Counted from the stretch's first letter, positions 26,886 to 35,460 are shown. The stretch: DNA of 64,000 nucleotides from Hymenobacter terricola (GCF_017921975.2 NZ_JAGEMO020000012.1:45762-109761), one strand, 5' to 3'. Numbers and translations are program-made. The notes: generated from the sequence alone by a model not told the origin.

Positions 26886-27620
26886 ATGAACATTGGAATC
26901 ATCGGGGCCGGCCACATCGGCAGCGCCCTTGCTGTGCGGCTCACCAGCCTCGGCCACTCGGTCCACATTGCCAACTCCCGCGGCCCCGAAACCCTGAAGG
27001 ACGTGGCCCGGAAAACCGGCGCTACCCCCGTGACGGCCCAGGAAGCGGCCCGCCACGGCGACATCATCGTGGTCACCATCCCGCTGAAAAACATCCCCGA
27101 CCTGCCCAAAGACCTGTTCCAGGGCGTGGCCGCCGACGTGCCCGTCATCGACACGAGCAACTACTACCCGCTGCTGCGCGATGGCCACCTGCCGGAGCTG
27201 GAAACCGGCAGCCTCACCGAAAGCGAATGGGTGCAGCAGCACCTGGGCCGCCCGGTGGTGAAGGTGTTCAACAACATCTACGCCGACCACCTCGAAAAAA
27301 AGGGCCAGCCCGCCGGCACGCCCGGCCGTATCTCCCTGCCCGTGGCCGGCGACGATGCCGCCGCCAAGCAGAAAGTAATGGCCCTGGTCGAGGAGCTGGG
27401 CTTCGACGCCGTGGACGACGGCAGCCTGCACGAGTCGTGGCGGCAGCAGCCCGGCACCCCGTCGTACGGCACCGACATGCCCGCCGATAAGCTGCGAGAG
27501 CACTTCGCCAGCCTCGGCACCCAGCGCACGGAGGCCCAGCACGCCGAATACCTGGCCAACCACGCCAAGCAGGAACAGGAAATGATGAAGCAGTTCCAGC
27601 AGTCGTCGGCGGCTGAGTAG
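26886..27620 (+). CDS. NADP-dependent Rossmann oxidoreductase, F420-reductase-like family
   Basis: A 244-aa cytoplasmic protein beginning MNIGIIGAGHIGSALAVRL, the GxGxxG Rossmann loop. VHIANSRGPETL supplies the NADP phosphate-binding side (Asn-Ser-Arg). VVKVFNNIYADHL and RISLPVAGDDAAAKQKVMALVEELGFDAVDDGSL match the family named for coenzyme F420-dependent NADP reductases. Bacteroidota do not make F420 so far as known, so the real substrate is another small molecule. A compact family C palindrome follows as probable terminator. A TACCTTAT word about 110 bp upstream may be the promoter -7 box. Confidence 0.85.
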   Translation: MNIGIIGAGHIGSALAVRLTSLGHSVHIANSRGPETLKDVARKTGATPVTAQEAARHGDIIVVTIPLKNIPDLPKDLFQGVAADVPVIDTSNYYPLLRDGHLPELETGSLTESEWVQQHLGRPVVKVFNNIYADHLEKKGQPAGTPGRISLPVAGDDAAAKQKVMALVEELGFDAVDDGSLHESWRQQPGTPSYGTDMPADKLREHFASLGTQRTEAQHAEYLANHAKQEQEMMKQFQQSSAAE

Positions 27621-27641
27621 CCTGCTGCCTTGCCTGTAACC

Positions 27642-27697
27642 GGCACAAAAAAAAACGTCATGCCGAGCGCAGCCGAGGCATGACGTTTTTTTGTGCC
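27642..27697. repeat. Family C repeat, copy 3 (compact palindrome)
   Basis: GGCAC, an A9 run and ACGTCATGCC form the left arm (27,642-27,664). The right arm 27,677-27,697 is its reverse complement with T7. The 12-base loop GAGCGCAGCCGA is identical to that of copy 2 at 22,078. The poly-T arm suggests it terminates the reductase gene. Confidence 0.85.
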
Positions 27698-28138
27698 CAA
27701 TGAGGTAGCCCCAGCCGCTGCCAGGCAGCTATAAGCAGCGGCGTTCTGCGACCCCGGCCCGCTTTCCGGCCATTCCCGGCAGCGGCTTCTTGAGAAACTA
27801 CGTAGCTTGTGCCGCGCTTGCTTCTAAACAGATTTAACATATCCAAACTCCCAACACCATGTTTTTCCTCCCCGCTTTTGCAAAAGGAAGCCCGCTTTAG
27901 GTACCAACCTAAAGCCCCATGAAACGAGTTAAGCAACTCCAAAAAGCCTATGGCACGGTAGAGTACGGCACACTTGTCGATTTCCCGGCCAAAACCTCAA
28001 ACGTGCAGGTGGCCCGCACGCTCCATTGCAAAAAGCAATGCACCTACTGCTTTCCGCATGGCTTGGAAACCCATAATTCGACCATTGCCAACCAGCAAAG
28101 AAGCTGGAAGCGCTATCGGCGTACGCAATGGAAGAGCT
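27698..28138. other. Gene-free, decayed interval
   Basis: No convincing gene. A small palindrome CTTTAGGT-ACCA-ACCTAAAG lies at 27,895-27,914. An open frame 27,919-28,140 (73 codons) has no recognisable protein character and ends in the next hairpin. A short stretch near 28,077-28,137 reads as FDHCQPAKKLEALSAYAMEE in one frame, which looks helical and coding-like, but it opens after a stop and runs straight into the hairpin. It may be debris of the gene that once preceded the VapC remnant. Confidence 0.5.
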
Positions 28139-28190
28139 AAAAAAGCAGTTGGTCGCTCCGATGAAAGTTGGAGCGGCCAACTGCTTTTTT
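28139..28190. terminator. Strong hairpin with A and T tracts
   Basis: The arms 28,139-28,159 and 28,170-28,190 (AAAAAAGCAGTTGG... and complement) pair over 21 bp with about one mismatch around a 10-base loop, with A6 at the 5' side and T6 at the 3' side. It has the form of a bidirectional terminator but no intact gene ends here, so it may be part of an inserted palindromic element. Confidence 0.7.
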
Positions 28191-28202
28191 TAGTGCTCCC
28201 CA

Positions 28203-28347
28203 CTGGCGCGCGTCTGCGACGCGTTGCCAACTGGATTCGAGCCTGCGGCTCGGGCATCGGAGCGGGTTTGCACACTCAGCCGCGAGTCGTTCGCCTGCGA
28301 GCCACCGGCTCGGCCCCTGCTGGCAGCGCGTCGCAGACGCGTGCCAG
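28203..28347. repeat. 145-bp element with 27-bp terminal inverted repeats
   Basis: The left arm 28,203-28,229 (CTGGCGCGCGTCTGCGACGC...) and right arm 28,321-28,347 are reverse complements at 25 of 27 positions. The interior contains two small palindromes of the form CGAGCC-NNN-GGCTCG at 28,238-28,252 and 28,298-28,312. It encodes nothing and ends 14 bases before the VapC remnant, so it resembles a miniature inverted-repeat element that replaced or interrupted the 5' part of that gene. Confidence 0.7.
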
Positions 28348-28361
28348 CAGGGTGCCAGCAA

Positions 28362-28495
28362 TACCGGACCAAGCTGCCCGATGCCATTGTAGCCGCTACC
28401 GCGTTGGCCAACGGATTGGTGCTGGTGTCGCGCAACACCGCCGATTTTTAAAAATAGCCGGCTTAGTCGTGCTCAATCCGCATGACATCGTGTAG
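28362..28495 (+). pseudogene. Remnant of a VapC-type PIN-domain toxin (C-terminal third)
   Basis: The translation YRTKLPDAIVAATALANGLVLVSRNTADF is the recognisable C-terminal core of a PIN-domain ribonuclease, including the conserved P-D-A acidic position and the 'RNTADF' strand. The frame then breaks: a stop follows at the T5-A5 run (28,445-28,454), and the next frame continues L-K-IAGLVVLNPHDIV with a stop at 28,493-28,495. Restoring one T rejoins both parts, so a one-base deletion disrupted the gene. The N-terminal two thirds are missing and a palindromic element abuts the 5' side. No intact antitoxin is seen. It is dead. Confidence 0.8.
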
Positions 28496-28510
28496 CCGGT
28501 AGCCACACAA

Positions 28511-28556
28511 AAAACCGCCCCGCCCGGCCGCTACGGCCAGACGGGGCGGTTTTGCT
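28511..28556. terminator. Bidirectional terminator
   Basis: AAAACCGCCCCG (28,511-28,522) pairs with CGGGGCGGTTTT (28,542-28,553), with an inner GGCCG-CTA-CGGCC hairpin (28,526-28,538). It lies just beyond the 3' end of the minus-strand gene at 28,570 and serves it. Confidence 0.85.
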
Positions 28557-28569
28557 TTCCTTTCGAACC

Positions 28570-29097
28570 CTACGCTTTCGGCTCCGGCTTCACGCCGCCC
28601 GTTGCGTGCTCCTGGCGGATGCGCTTGAGCAGCGTGGCCATCGATAACGTTTTGGCCTTCTTGGGCAGGGTTTCCTTATACATCAGGTTGCCGGTGGCCA
28701 GCACGTCCACGATGTACTCCCAGAGGGCGTTGCTGGCTTTGATGTTCTCCTCGGTGAGTTCGAGGGCGGCGTTTTGGTTGGTGTTCTGGGCCGTGTTGAA
28801 GTCGCTGAGCCGCTGGCGCGCATCCGTGAAGGCCTTGGTGTCGGCGGCGGTGTGGCCCTGGGTGGTGAGCGCCGCCAGGTTTTGGGGCAGCTGCACCAGT
28901 TGCAGCAAGTGGTGCAGCGCCCCGTCGAGGCCTTCCAGGTCGCTAGTCGAAATCTCGGTGCGCACCGGGCCCAGGCCGAAATCCGCCACCGACGCCGAGA
29001 GGCCGCCCTTCTTCTCCGCCTTATTCAGCCGGATGCTCAGCCAGTTCAGCGGGTCGCGCAGGCTTTTGGCGAGGCGGTGCTGGGCTATAGCCTGCAC
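28570..29097 (-). CDS. Hypothetical helical protein, possibly 5'-truncated
   Basis: A predicted 175-aa soluble protein with mostly helical character (for example AADTKAFTDARQRLSDFNTA and ENIKASNALWEYIVDVLATG), ending in a short basic tail KPEPKA. It matches the general style of uncharacterised Bacteroidota proteins but I recognise no family. The frame opens with GTG at 29,097, exactly where an imperfect palindrome (29,104-29,175) begins, and no ribosome-binding site is evident. The composition suggests real coding sequence, so an original longer N-terminus may have been cut off by the palindrome. An internal start is also possible. Confidence 0.5.
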   Translation of the reverse strand: MQAIAQHRLAKSLRDPLNWLSIRLNKAEKKGGLSASVADFGLGPVRTEISTSDLEGLDGALHHLLQLVQLPQNLAALTTQGHTAADTKAFTDARQRLSDFNTAQNTNQNAALELTEENIKASNALWEYIVDVLATGNLMYKETLPKKAKTLSMATLLKRIRQEHATGGVKPEPKA

Positions 29098-29103
29098 CGC
29101 AGT

Positions 29104-29175
29104 AGCGCAAACTCCGTAGCTCGCGTCACCCCGCCGTCAGAATCGTTCTGCCACGCAACTACAGCGTTCGCGCTA
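29104..29175. repeat. Imperfect palindrome 'GTAGCGCRAAC' abutting two genes
   Basis: The left arm GTAGCGCAAACTCCGTAGCT (from 29,104) and the reverse complement of the right arm, GTAGCGCGAACGCTGTAGTT (ending 29,174), match at most positions. The two arms enclose about 25 bases. It fills the whole gap between the hypothetical protein and the flavin monooxygenase gene, and even overlaps the last codons of the latter. Confidence 0.6.
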
Positions 29176-30732
29176 CGCCACCACCGCGGGTTGCAATTGC
29201 TGCACCAGGGCCTGGAGCGACTGGTTTTTGGGCAGGCGGCGGGCCAGCATTTGCAGGCTGGCGAGCTGCTGATTATCGAGCGGGGTGGACTGGCCACCGG
29301 CGTAGTAGCGGCTGGTGGCCTCAAAGCGGGCGCGGGCATCGGGGCGGCTGCCGTGGCCTTCGAGGCGGAACTGCGCCGGGGCCAGCAGGCCGAAGAACAG
29401 CTCCCGGGCCAGGTCGGGGTAGCGGTCGGGGGTGGGGGCCACGCCGAGGTCGTGCGAAAACATCTCCACCGTTTCGTAGCACATCACCTCGTCCCGAAAC
29501 TGCTTGAACTGCTCAAATTCGGCCAGACCCTGCTGCATTTCGGCCGCGGTGGGCACGGGGCACTGCTCGCTCCAGCAGGCCGCAATCCAGCGGGCCTGCA
29601 GCTCAATGGTGGGGAAATAGGGCCCAACCTGCCCAAAAAGGCCCAAGAAAGCAAAATTGGGCAGGGCCGGGTGGAAGGTGAGGTGGTGCAGGGCCAGGTG
29701 GTGGCTGTCGGCGTGCACCGCCTCCCGAATGTCCTCGCTCACAAACGGCAGGCTCAGGTCGTAGCCCGTGGCCAGCACAATGCTGTCAACGGCCACCTCG
29801 TGGTCGTCGGTGAACACCGCCCCCTCGGGCGTGAACACGCGCACGCCCGGCACCGCCCGCACCCGGCCAATGGCCAGGTCATGCAGGTAGTCCTGGCACT
29901 GCGCAATGCCGGCTTCGAGCAGGTTGTCGGCCGGGCGCAGGCCGCCGTAGTCGGCCGGGTTGCCAAAGCTTTCCTCGATGAACTGCTTCAGGCCCGCCGC
30001 TGCTTCCGGGGGCGGCAGCGCCTGGCCGAGGTAGGCCGCGAAGCGCGTGAACAGGGCCTGCTCCACGGGCAGGTTTTTCAGCTGCTTCTGCACGATGTAG
30101 CGCGGCTTGCGGCAGGAAGAAGTCACCGTGGTGTCGGGGTTGCGGGCCAGGTCGCTGGCAATTTCCAGCCCGCTGATGCTGTTGCCCACCACCAGCACCC
30201 GCTGCCCCCGAAAGTCGTGGCGGCCCCGGTACTGAAACGAGTGCAGCACCCGCCCCCGGAACTCGGCCAGGCCCGGCGTGGCGGGGTAGCGCGGCGTGTT
30301 GTAGCGCCCCGAAGCCACAATAACGTGCGAAAACACCTCCGACTGCCGGGCCCCGTCCCCGTCCACAGTCTCCACCGTGTACCGCCCTTCCGGCCCGCGG
30401 CTGATGAGCTCCACGCGGGTGTTCAGGCGCAGGTACGGCTCCAGGCCAAAGTGCCGGGCATAGGCCGTGAGGTAGGCCAGCACCTCCTGGTTGGTGGGGT
30501 ACATCGGGGTCCCGGCCGGGTAGTCGAAATCCGAAAACGACATGCTGACGTGGCACACATTCACGCGCATCTCGGGCCAGATGCCGCTGTGGGCCGCCCC
30601 CTGCTGCCACTGCCCGCCAATGCCCCCGCTCTGCTCGATGAGGACCGGCGTCAGCCCCTCTTCCAGTAACGATTTGGCCGCGGCCAGCCCGGCCGGCCCG
30701 CCCCCGATGATGGCAACCTTATAGTTTTCCAT
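29173..30732 (-). CDS. Flavin-containing monooxygenase
   Basis: A 519-aa FAD- and NADPH-dependent monooxygenase (class B). The FAD-binding loop is VAIIGGGPAGLAAAKSL (residues 6-22). The NADPH-binding loop is RVLVVGNSISGLEIASDLA. Between them FRGRVLHSFQYRG matches the FMO/BVMO fingerprint FxGxxxHxxx[YF]. IVLATGYDLSLPF is the typical ATG-containing motif. This family oxygenates soft nucleophiles or ketones; the substrate here cannot be inferred. The ATG at 30,732 is chosen because the FAD loop follows directly. The 3' end touches a palindromic repeat. Confidence 0.9.
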   Translation of the reverse strand: MENYKVAIIGGGPAGLAAAKSLLEEGLTPVLIEQSGGIGGQWQQGAAHSGIWPEMRVNVCHVSMSFSDFDYPAGTPMYPTNQEVLAYLTAYARHFGLEPYLRLNTRVELISRGPEGRYTVETVDGDGARQSEVFSHVIVASGRYNTPRYPATPGLAEFRGRVLHSFQYRGRHDFRGQRVLVVGNSISGLEIASDLARNPDTTVTSSCRKPRYIVQKQLKNLPVEQALFTRFAAYLGQALPPPEAAAGLKQFIEESFGNPADYGGLRPADNLLEAGIAQCQDYLHDLAIGRVRAVPGVRVFTPEGAVFTDDHEVAVDSIVLATGYDLSLPFVSEDIREAVHADSHHLALHHLTFHPALPNFAFLGLFGQVGPYFPTIELQARWIAACWSEQCPVPTAAEMQQGLAEFEQFKQFRDEVMCYETVEMFSHDLGVAPTPDRYPDLARELFFGLLAPAQFRLEGHGSRPDARARFEATSRYYAGGQSTPLDNQQLASLQMLARRLPKNQSLQALVQQLQPAVVA

Positions 30733-31054
30733 AACTGAAAAAGTGGGTTGATGAGCAAAAAAAGCCACCCAAGCCTCCTCCGGCCCAGCGCAGCGCCACA
30801 GGCAAAGCTCCGGAATGGCCCGGAAGCGGCTTGATAAATTAGAGCACTAAATATAAGAATAAACCTTAGCTAACCGAAGCCGCCCACGGCGTGCATTTAC
30901 CAACCGGGCGCACCGCTGCAAGACAATGGCCGGCGGCGGCCGGCTCGTTCGGCCCGCTCCAACCGCGGCTTATAGCTTCCCGAGCTACCTTCCGCTGTAG
31001 AAACGCCCGTTGGGTCCCGGCCGTATTGCCGCTTCATGCTTCCCCGCTATTCTG
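30733..31054. other. Intergenic region between divergent genes
   Basis: This 322-bp stretch must hold promoters for the monooxygenase (minus) and the PAP2 gene (plus). An AT-rich patch at about 30,836-30,870 is the likely monooxygenase promoter area. I see no clean TAnnTTTG box, no palindrome of note and no coding potential. Confidence 0.5.
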
Positions 31055-31996
31055 ATGAAGCCTTGCGCTACGCTTTTTCTCGCCGGCGCCTTGGGGCTGG
31101 GCCAGTGCCCCGCCGCCCCCGCGCAGCAGGCGCCTTCGCCCTACAGCACCCGGTTTGCGGTGGATGCGCCCATCACGGTGGGGCTGGCCGGCCTGAGCGC
31201 CACCGGCCTGCTGCTGGTGCAGCACAAGCACGCCGCCACCGAAGCCGAGCTGGCCGCGCTAAACCGCCTGGACATCCCCGGAATCGACCGCTTCTCGGCG
31301 GGTCGGTACAGCGAGCGCGCCCAAATCGAGAGCGACGGCATCTGCTACGGCACCCTGGCGCTGGTGCCCGCCCTGCTGGCTTTCCAGCCCAATGTGCACG
31401 GCCGCTACGGCCAGGTGGCGGGCCTGTACCTCGAAACCATGACCACCACGGCGGCCATTTTTACCCTCACCGTGGGCACCGTGTACCGCTACCGCCCCTA
31501 CCTCTACGGCCCAGAGGGCGGCAAGCTGCGCAGCGGCCCCGTCGCCACCGACGCCTTTTTCGGCGGCCACACGGCTCACACGGCCACGGCCACGTTCTTC
31601 GCGGCCCAGGTTTTTCACGATTTCAACCCCGGCTCCCGCGCCCAGCCCTACGTGTGGGGCGCGGCGGCGGCCGTGCCCGCCGTGGTGGCCTACTTCCGCA
31701 TCCGGGCCGGCAAGCATTTTCTGACGGATAATCTGGTGGGCTACGCCATCGGGGCCACGGTGGGCGTGGTGGTGCCGCGCCTGCACCGCAGCGCCGTGCC
31801 CTACGAGCCGGTGGCGATGCCGAAGCAGGATTTTACCGGCGCGCTGGTGGGCGTTGGAGTAGGGGCGGCGGCGGGCGTGGCGGCCCTGCATTTCTACAAA
31901 AGGCTGCACAGCACGGGCGTATCGATGGTGCCGGTGCAGGGCCTGAACGTGAACGGCTATGCCTACGGCGGCGTGCGGTTCGTGCGGGCGCTGTAG
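31055..31996 (+). CDS. PAP2-family phosphatase-like protein (paralogue 1)
   Basis: A 313-aa exported protein of the PAP2/acid phosphatase superfamily, probably periplasmic or outer-membrane associated. Signal peptide 1-24 (ends PAAPAQ). Catalytic motifs are partly degenerate: motif 1 has YRYRPYLYG but no Lys at the usual position before RP, motif 2 is FFGGHTAHTAT (PSGH replaced by GGH, His kept), and motif 3 is R-x5-H-x3-D (RIRAGKHFLTD), intact. The C-terminus VSMVPVQGLNVNGYAYGG is shared nearly word for word with a second PAP2 gene at 35,566. ATG at 31,055 precedes the signal peptide. The substrate may be a lipid pyrophosphate or phospholipid. Confidence 0.85.
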   Translation: MKPCATLFLAGALGLGQCPAAPAQQAPSPYSTRFAVDAPITVGLAGLSATGLLLVQHKHAATEAELAALNRLDIPGIDRFSAGRYSERAQIESDGICYGTLALVPALLAFQPNVHGRYGQVAGLYLETMTTTAAIFTLTVGTVYRYRPYLYGPEGGKLRSGPVATDAFFGGHTAHTATATFFAAQVFHDFNPGSRAQPYVWGAAAAVPAVVAYFRIRAGKHFLTDNLVGYAIGATVGVVVPRLHRSAVPYEPVAMPKQDFTGALVGVGVGAAAGVAALHFYKRLHSTGVSMVPVQGLNVNGYAYGGVRFVRAL

Positions 31997-32014
31997 CGGC
32001 CTGAACCTGTCTGC

Positions 32015-33292
32015 TTAGGGCAGGGCCCGCAGTGCGGCCAGGGCTTCTTCAGTGTCTTTGCGCGACTTTTCGGCTTTGCGCTCGGTTTTATTGTCGCTGC
32101 GTTCTTCCTCCTGGGCGACGGTGGGGACGCCCTGGGCGAAGAACGTAAGCAGGGTTTGGCGCAGGGCGGGGGTGAGGTGCTCGAACTTGCGCTTGTGCAG
32201 CTCGCACAGCAGCTCGGCGTAGGTTTGGTCGGCCAGGGCGTAGGCGGCGGGGCGGGTGGGCCGGCCGGTGTCGAGGTTGGTATCGGGCAGGGGCAGGGTG
32301 GCGGTGGTATCGGCCGGCTGCTGCCTGGTGAGGGTGCAGAACCGGGCCAGCACGGCGAGGTAGCTGGTGTGGAACCGGGCCTCGCCCGCCGCATCGGGCA
32401 AGGTGAAAGCATAGGGTTTCAGCGGGCCGATTTTGGGCAGAATATTCAACGCAAAGGCCAGCACCCGGGCCCCGAAGCCGGGCCGCTCGTAGTCGTGGCC
32501 AAACTCCTTCCGGAACCTGCGCGGGCCGGCCTGGTAGACGTAGTCGCGCCGCCGGGCGCGGGGGCTGAGCTGGCGAATTTTTTTACGCTGGCTCTGCCAG
32601 GCCGCCCGTGCGGCCGCCGGCAGTAGCTGGTTCACGGCAAAGCGGAAAGTGGCCACGCTCACGTCCACGTTCAAAAAGACCTGCCCCAGCTCCAGCCCAT
32701 ACGTCTGCTGAAAGGCGCGCTCCAGCACCGCCTTGCTCACCCGGAACCCGACCGCCTTGTGGTAGTCCTGGGTGCGGTACAGCCCGGCCGCCACCTGCAC
32801 CACATCGAAGGAAAATTCCAGCTCGGTGTGCCGCACGGTGGCCTGCTCGTAGGTGACCACGGGGCCGAATTCGGCCTTTAAATCGGGGTACACGGCGGGG
32901 ATAATCTGGTTGGTGCCCTCGGGGTGGCCGATGTTGTCGGCGGCGTAGTGGGCCAGCGCGCCCAAGGCAAAGGCGTACTCGTTGCGGTCGCGGGCCTGCC
33001 GCAGCAGGTTGCGCACGAAGTCGCCGGAGCGCACATAGTGCGTCAGGTTGGTGAAGAGCGACGAGCCCAGCGGGTAGTACCCCATATCCTGCAAAATGGC
33101 TCCGCCATAGGCGTAGCTCTTGGCTTCTTCCAGCTGCTCGGCGGTGCCGCCGGGGTAGTGGTGGCGCAGCAGCGGGGCCAGGCAGCCGTTCCAGGTCGAG
33201 TCGACTACGGCCTGGTGGGTGAGCACGGAATAGGCGGCGGCCGGCGCGGCGGACGCACCCAGCAGCAGAAACAATAAGAGACGAAACAGCAT
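32015..33292 (-). CDS. Zinc-dependent phospholipase C-like secreted protein
   Basis: A 425-aa exported protein. Signal peptide 1-20 (LLLFLLLGASAAPAAA). The mature N-terminus YSVLTHQAVVDSTW fits the fold of zinc-dependent phospholipase C/S1-P1-type proteins, in which the N-terminal region and His/Asp residues bind zinc. ALGALAHYAADNIGHPEGTN contributes the H-x3-D type motif. The C-terminal tail is highly charged (QEEERSDNKTERKAEKSRKD). The gene is convergent with the first PAP2 gene and in a neighbourhood of envelope-lipid-related proteins. Whether it cleaves phospholipids is inference. ATG at 33,292 is chosen because it starts the signal peptide. Confidence 0.75.
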   Translation of the reverse strand: MLFRLLLFLLLGASAAPAAAYSVLTHQAVVDSTWNGCLAPLLRHHYPGGTAEQLEEAKSYAYGGAILQDMGYYPLGSSLFTNLTHYVRSGDFVRNLLRQARDRNEYAFALGALAHYAADNIGHPEGTNQIIPAVYPDLKAEFGPVVTYEQATVRHTELEFSFDVVQVAAGLYRTQDYHKAVGFRVSKAVLERAFQQTYGLELGQVFLNVDVSVATFRFAVNQLLPAAARAAWQSQRKKIRQLSPRARRRDYVYQAGPRRFRKEFGHDYERPGFGARVLAFALNILPKIGPLKPYAFTLPDAAGEARFHTSYLAVLARFCTLTRQQPADTTATLPLPDTNLDTGRPTRPAAYALADQTYAELLCELHKRKFEHLTPALRQTLLTFFAQGVPTVAQEEERSDNKTERKAEKSRKDTEEALAALRALP

Positions 33293-33554
33293 GAAGGGGA
33301 GCAGCGGAACAAGCGTAATCCCGGCAACGTGGAAAGCGGGGCGGCCGTTGCCGCAGGGGCGGGGGCGCATCCGGTAGGGCTGGTCCCGCCCCTCGGTTGC
33401 GCCGCCACAGCCGAAGCGGGAAAGTAAGCCGCTGCCCGCCCCGGCTCAGGCGGGAGAATCGATGCCGGGGCCGCGCGCGGCCTGCCTACTTCTGCACGGA
33501 ATCAGCTATACTTGTTGGCTGTAATTTCAGTGGCTTCGTGGCCGCCCCGTACCC

Positions 33555-34184
33555 ATGTCCAGTCCGCTTGCATTTGAAAAATCGCGCCCGGTGGTGCTCT
33601 TGCCGCATCAGGCCGGGTGGGCCGGGGAGTTCGCGGAGATTGCGCGGCGCCTTCGCGCGGCCGTGGGAGCTGCCGGCGTGCGCATCGACCACATCGGGTC
33701 TACGGCCGTGCCCGGCCTGTGCGCCAAGGACGTAATCGACGTGCAGCTCATGGTGGCCGATTTAACCTCCGTCGGCGGCCTGACGCACCCGCTCTGGCAG
33801 GCCGGTTACCGGCGGGGCGTCCGCTTCGAGCACGATGTTTTTCACCCGCTGCCCGCCCACTCCCCGGAACTACGCAAGCTGTACATGCGCGAGCCGGCGG
33901 GGGAGCGGCGCGCGCACATTCACATTCGGGAAGCGGGCCGGCTCAACGCCCGGTATGCCCTATTGTTTCGCGATTACCTCCGCGCCAATGCGCCGGCCCG
34001 CACCGAATACGAACTGGTGAAACGCTGCGCCGCCCAGCTTTTCCCGGACAGCATCGCCGGCTATCTATTCCTAAAAGAGCCCGTCTTTCACCTGATTTAC
34101 CACGCCGCTACCCTCTGGGCCGAAAAAGTCGGTTGGCAAGCCCTGATTTCGCCTGATTATCACGGAGCGGGCACAAATCCGTGA
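33555..34184 (+). CDS. GrpB-family (UPF0157) nucleotidyltransferase-like protein
   Basis: A 209-aa cytoplasmic protein. The signature RIDHIGSTAVPGLCAKDVIDVQLMV (about 43-67) is that of GrpB/UPF0157, a branch of the nucleotidyltransferase fold with GS and D-x-D-like residues. HIHIREAGRLNARYALLFRDYLR is the second conserved block. Some relatives are fused to dephospho-CoA kinase; here it stands alone. Its biochemical role is unknown. Confidence 0.9.
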   Translation: MSSPLAFEKSRPVVLLPHQAGWAGEFAEIARRLRAAVGAAGVRIDHIGSTAVPGLCAKDVIDVQLMVADLTSVGGLTHPLWQAGYRRGVRFEHDVFHPLPAHSPELRKLYMREPAGERRAHIHIREAGRLNARYALLFRDYLRANAPARTEYELVKRCAAQLFPDSIAGYLFLKEPVFHLIYHAATLWAEKVGWQALISPDYHGAGTNP

Positions 34185-34260
34185 GCAAAAAAGCCGCAGG
34201 TTGAAAGGCCGAATTCAGTCTTCGGCTTCTGAATTGACGCTCTGTCCATCAGCTTTTCTA

Positions 34261-35460
34261 ATGCCACAATCCACTACGCTTCCGCCATTGCCCGCCACCG
34301 GCCGCGCCGCTTCCGCCCGCGTGCAGGCCATTGATGTAGTGCGGGGCCTGGCCATGGTCATCATGGCCCTCGACCACATCCGGGAATTCTGGAGCCCCAC
34401 CCCGGTGCGGCCCGAAGACGTGGCCCACGCCTCCGTGCTGCTGTTTTTCACGCGCTGGATAACGCATTTCTGCGCGCCCACCTTCGTGTTTCTGGCCGGC
34501 ACCAGTGTGTTCCTCCACCAGCAAAAACAGCCCGACCGCGGGCGGGTGAGCCGGTTCCTGCTCACGCGGGGCCTGTGGCTGATGCTGCTGGAAGTGGTGG
34601 TCATCAACTTCCTGCTGCAATGGGGCGGCTACAACGTCATTCTGTTTCAGGTAATCTGGGTGCTGGGCTGGAGCATGGTGGTGCTGGCCGGCCTCATCTG
34701 GCTGCCGCGCTGGGCCACGGCCGCGTTTGCCTTCGGCGTGATTTTCGGCCAGCACCTGCTGCCTAATATCCAGCCCGTAACCGGGCGCACCCTGGGCCTG
34801 GCCATGATTTACGACAGCCCCTTCCTGTTCATGACCCAATGGCATCTGCCCCTGCTGGTAGCCTACGTCATTCTGCCCTGGGCCGCAGTGATGGCCGCCG
34901 GCTACGTCATCGGCCCGTGGTTTCTGGCCCCGCTGCCGCAGCGCAAGCGCTGGCTGAGCCGGGCGGGCGGGACCGCGCTGCTGTTCTTCGCGGCCCTGCG
35001 CGCCACCAACTGGTACGGCGACCCAGGGCCGTGGAGCGTGCAGCCGCGCGGGCCGTTCTACGGTTTCCTGTCGTTCATCAACATCACCAAATACCCGCCG
35101 TCGCTGCTGTTTCTCAGCCTCACGCTGGGCGTGGCGCTGCTGCTGCTCTCGGTGAGCGAGGAATTTCCGGCCCGCCTCAGCCGCTGGCTGGCCACCTACG
35201 GCCGGGTGCCGATGTTCTACTACCTCATGCATTTCTGCCTCATCAGCGGCGGCGCTTTGGTATGGACGGTGCTGGCGTTTGGCAAGCCCTACAACTTATC
35301 GTTTGCCCCGCCCGGCACCGCCCAGCCGGTGGACTACCATCCCAGTCTGCTGCGGGCCTACATCGTTTGGCTGGTAGTAGTGCTGGCGTTGTACTGGCCG
35401 TGCCGCTGGTACTGGGGCTACAAGCAGCGGCATTCGTACTGGTGGCTGGCGTACTTGTAA
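34261..35460 (+). CDS. DUF1624/heparan-alpha-glucosaminide acetyltransferase-like membrane protein
   Basis: A 399-aa integral membrane protein with about ten helices. The N-terminal block VQAIDVVRGLAMVIMALDHIREFW contains the conserved Arg-Gly and Asp-His residues of DUF1624/HGSNAT-like proteins, which move acyl groups to sugars across membranes. FFTRWITHFCAPTFVFLAGTS and GRVPMFYYLMHFCLI are further family motifs. ATG at 34,261 is preferred; the frame is open 20 codons further upstream but that part has no family resemblance. The substrate is unknown. Confidence 0.85.
   Translation: MPQSTTLPPLPATGRAASARVQAIDVVRGLAMVIMALDHIREFWSPTPVRPEDVAHASVLLFFTRWITHFCAPTFVFLAGTSVFLHQQKQPDRGRVSRFLLTRGLWLMLLEVVVINFLLQWGGYNVILFQVIWVLGWSMVVLAGLIWLPRWATAAFAFGVIFGQHLLPNIQPVTGRTLGLAMIYDSPFLFMTQWHLPLLVAYVILPWAAVMAAGYVIGPWFLAPLPQRKRWLSRAGGTALLFFAALRATNWYGDPGPWSVQPRGPFYGFLSFINITKYPPSLLFLSLTLGVALLLLSVSEEFPARLSRWLATYGRVPMFYYLMHFCLISGGALVWTVLAFGKPYNLSFAPPGTAQPVDYHPSLLRAYIVWLVVVLALYWPCRWYWGYKQRHSYWWLAYL

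Noticed and set aside
27919..28140. 73-codon open frame with Cys-rich look (KKQCTYCF)
   Set aside because: No family, no consistent codon bias, and it ends in the hairpin at 28,139. I treat the interval as decayed sequence.
28774..30669. 631-codon open frame on the plus strand across the flavin monooxygenase gene
   Set aside because: It is antisense to an FMO gene with intact FAD and NADPH motifs. No family resemblance, and its composition is of shadow type.
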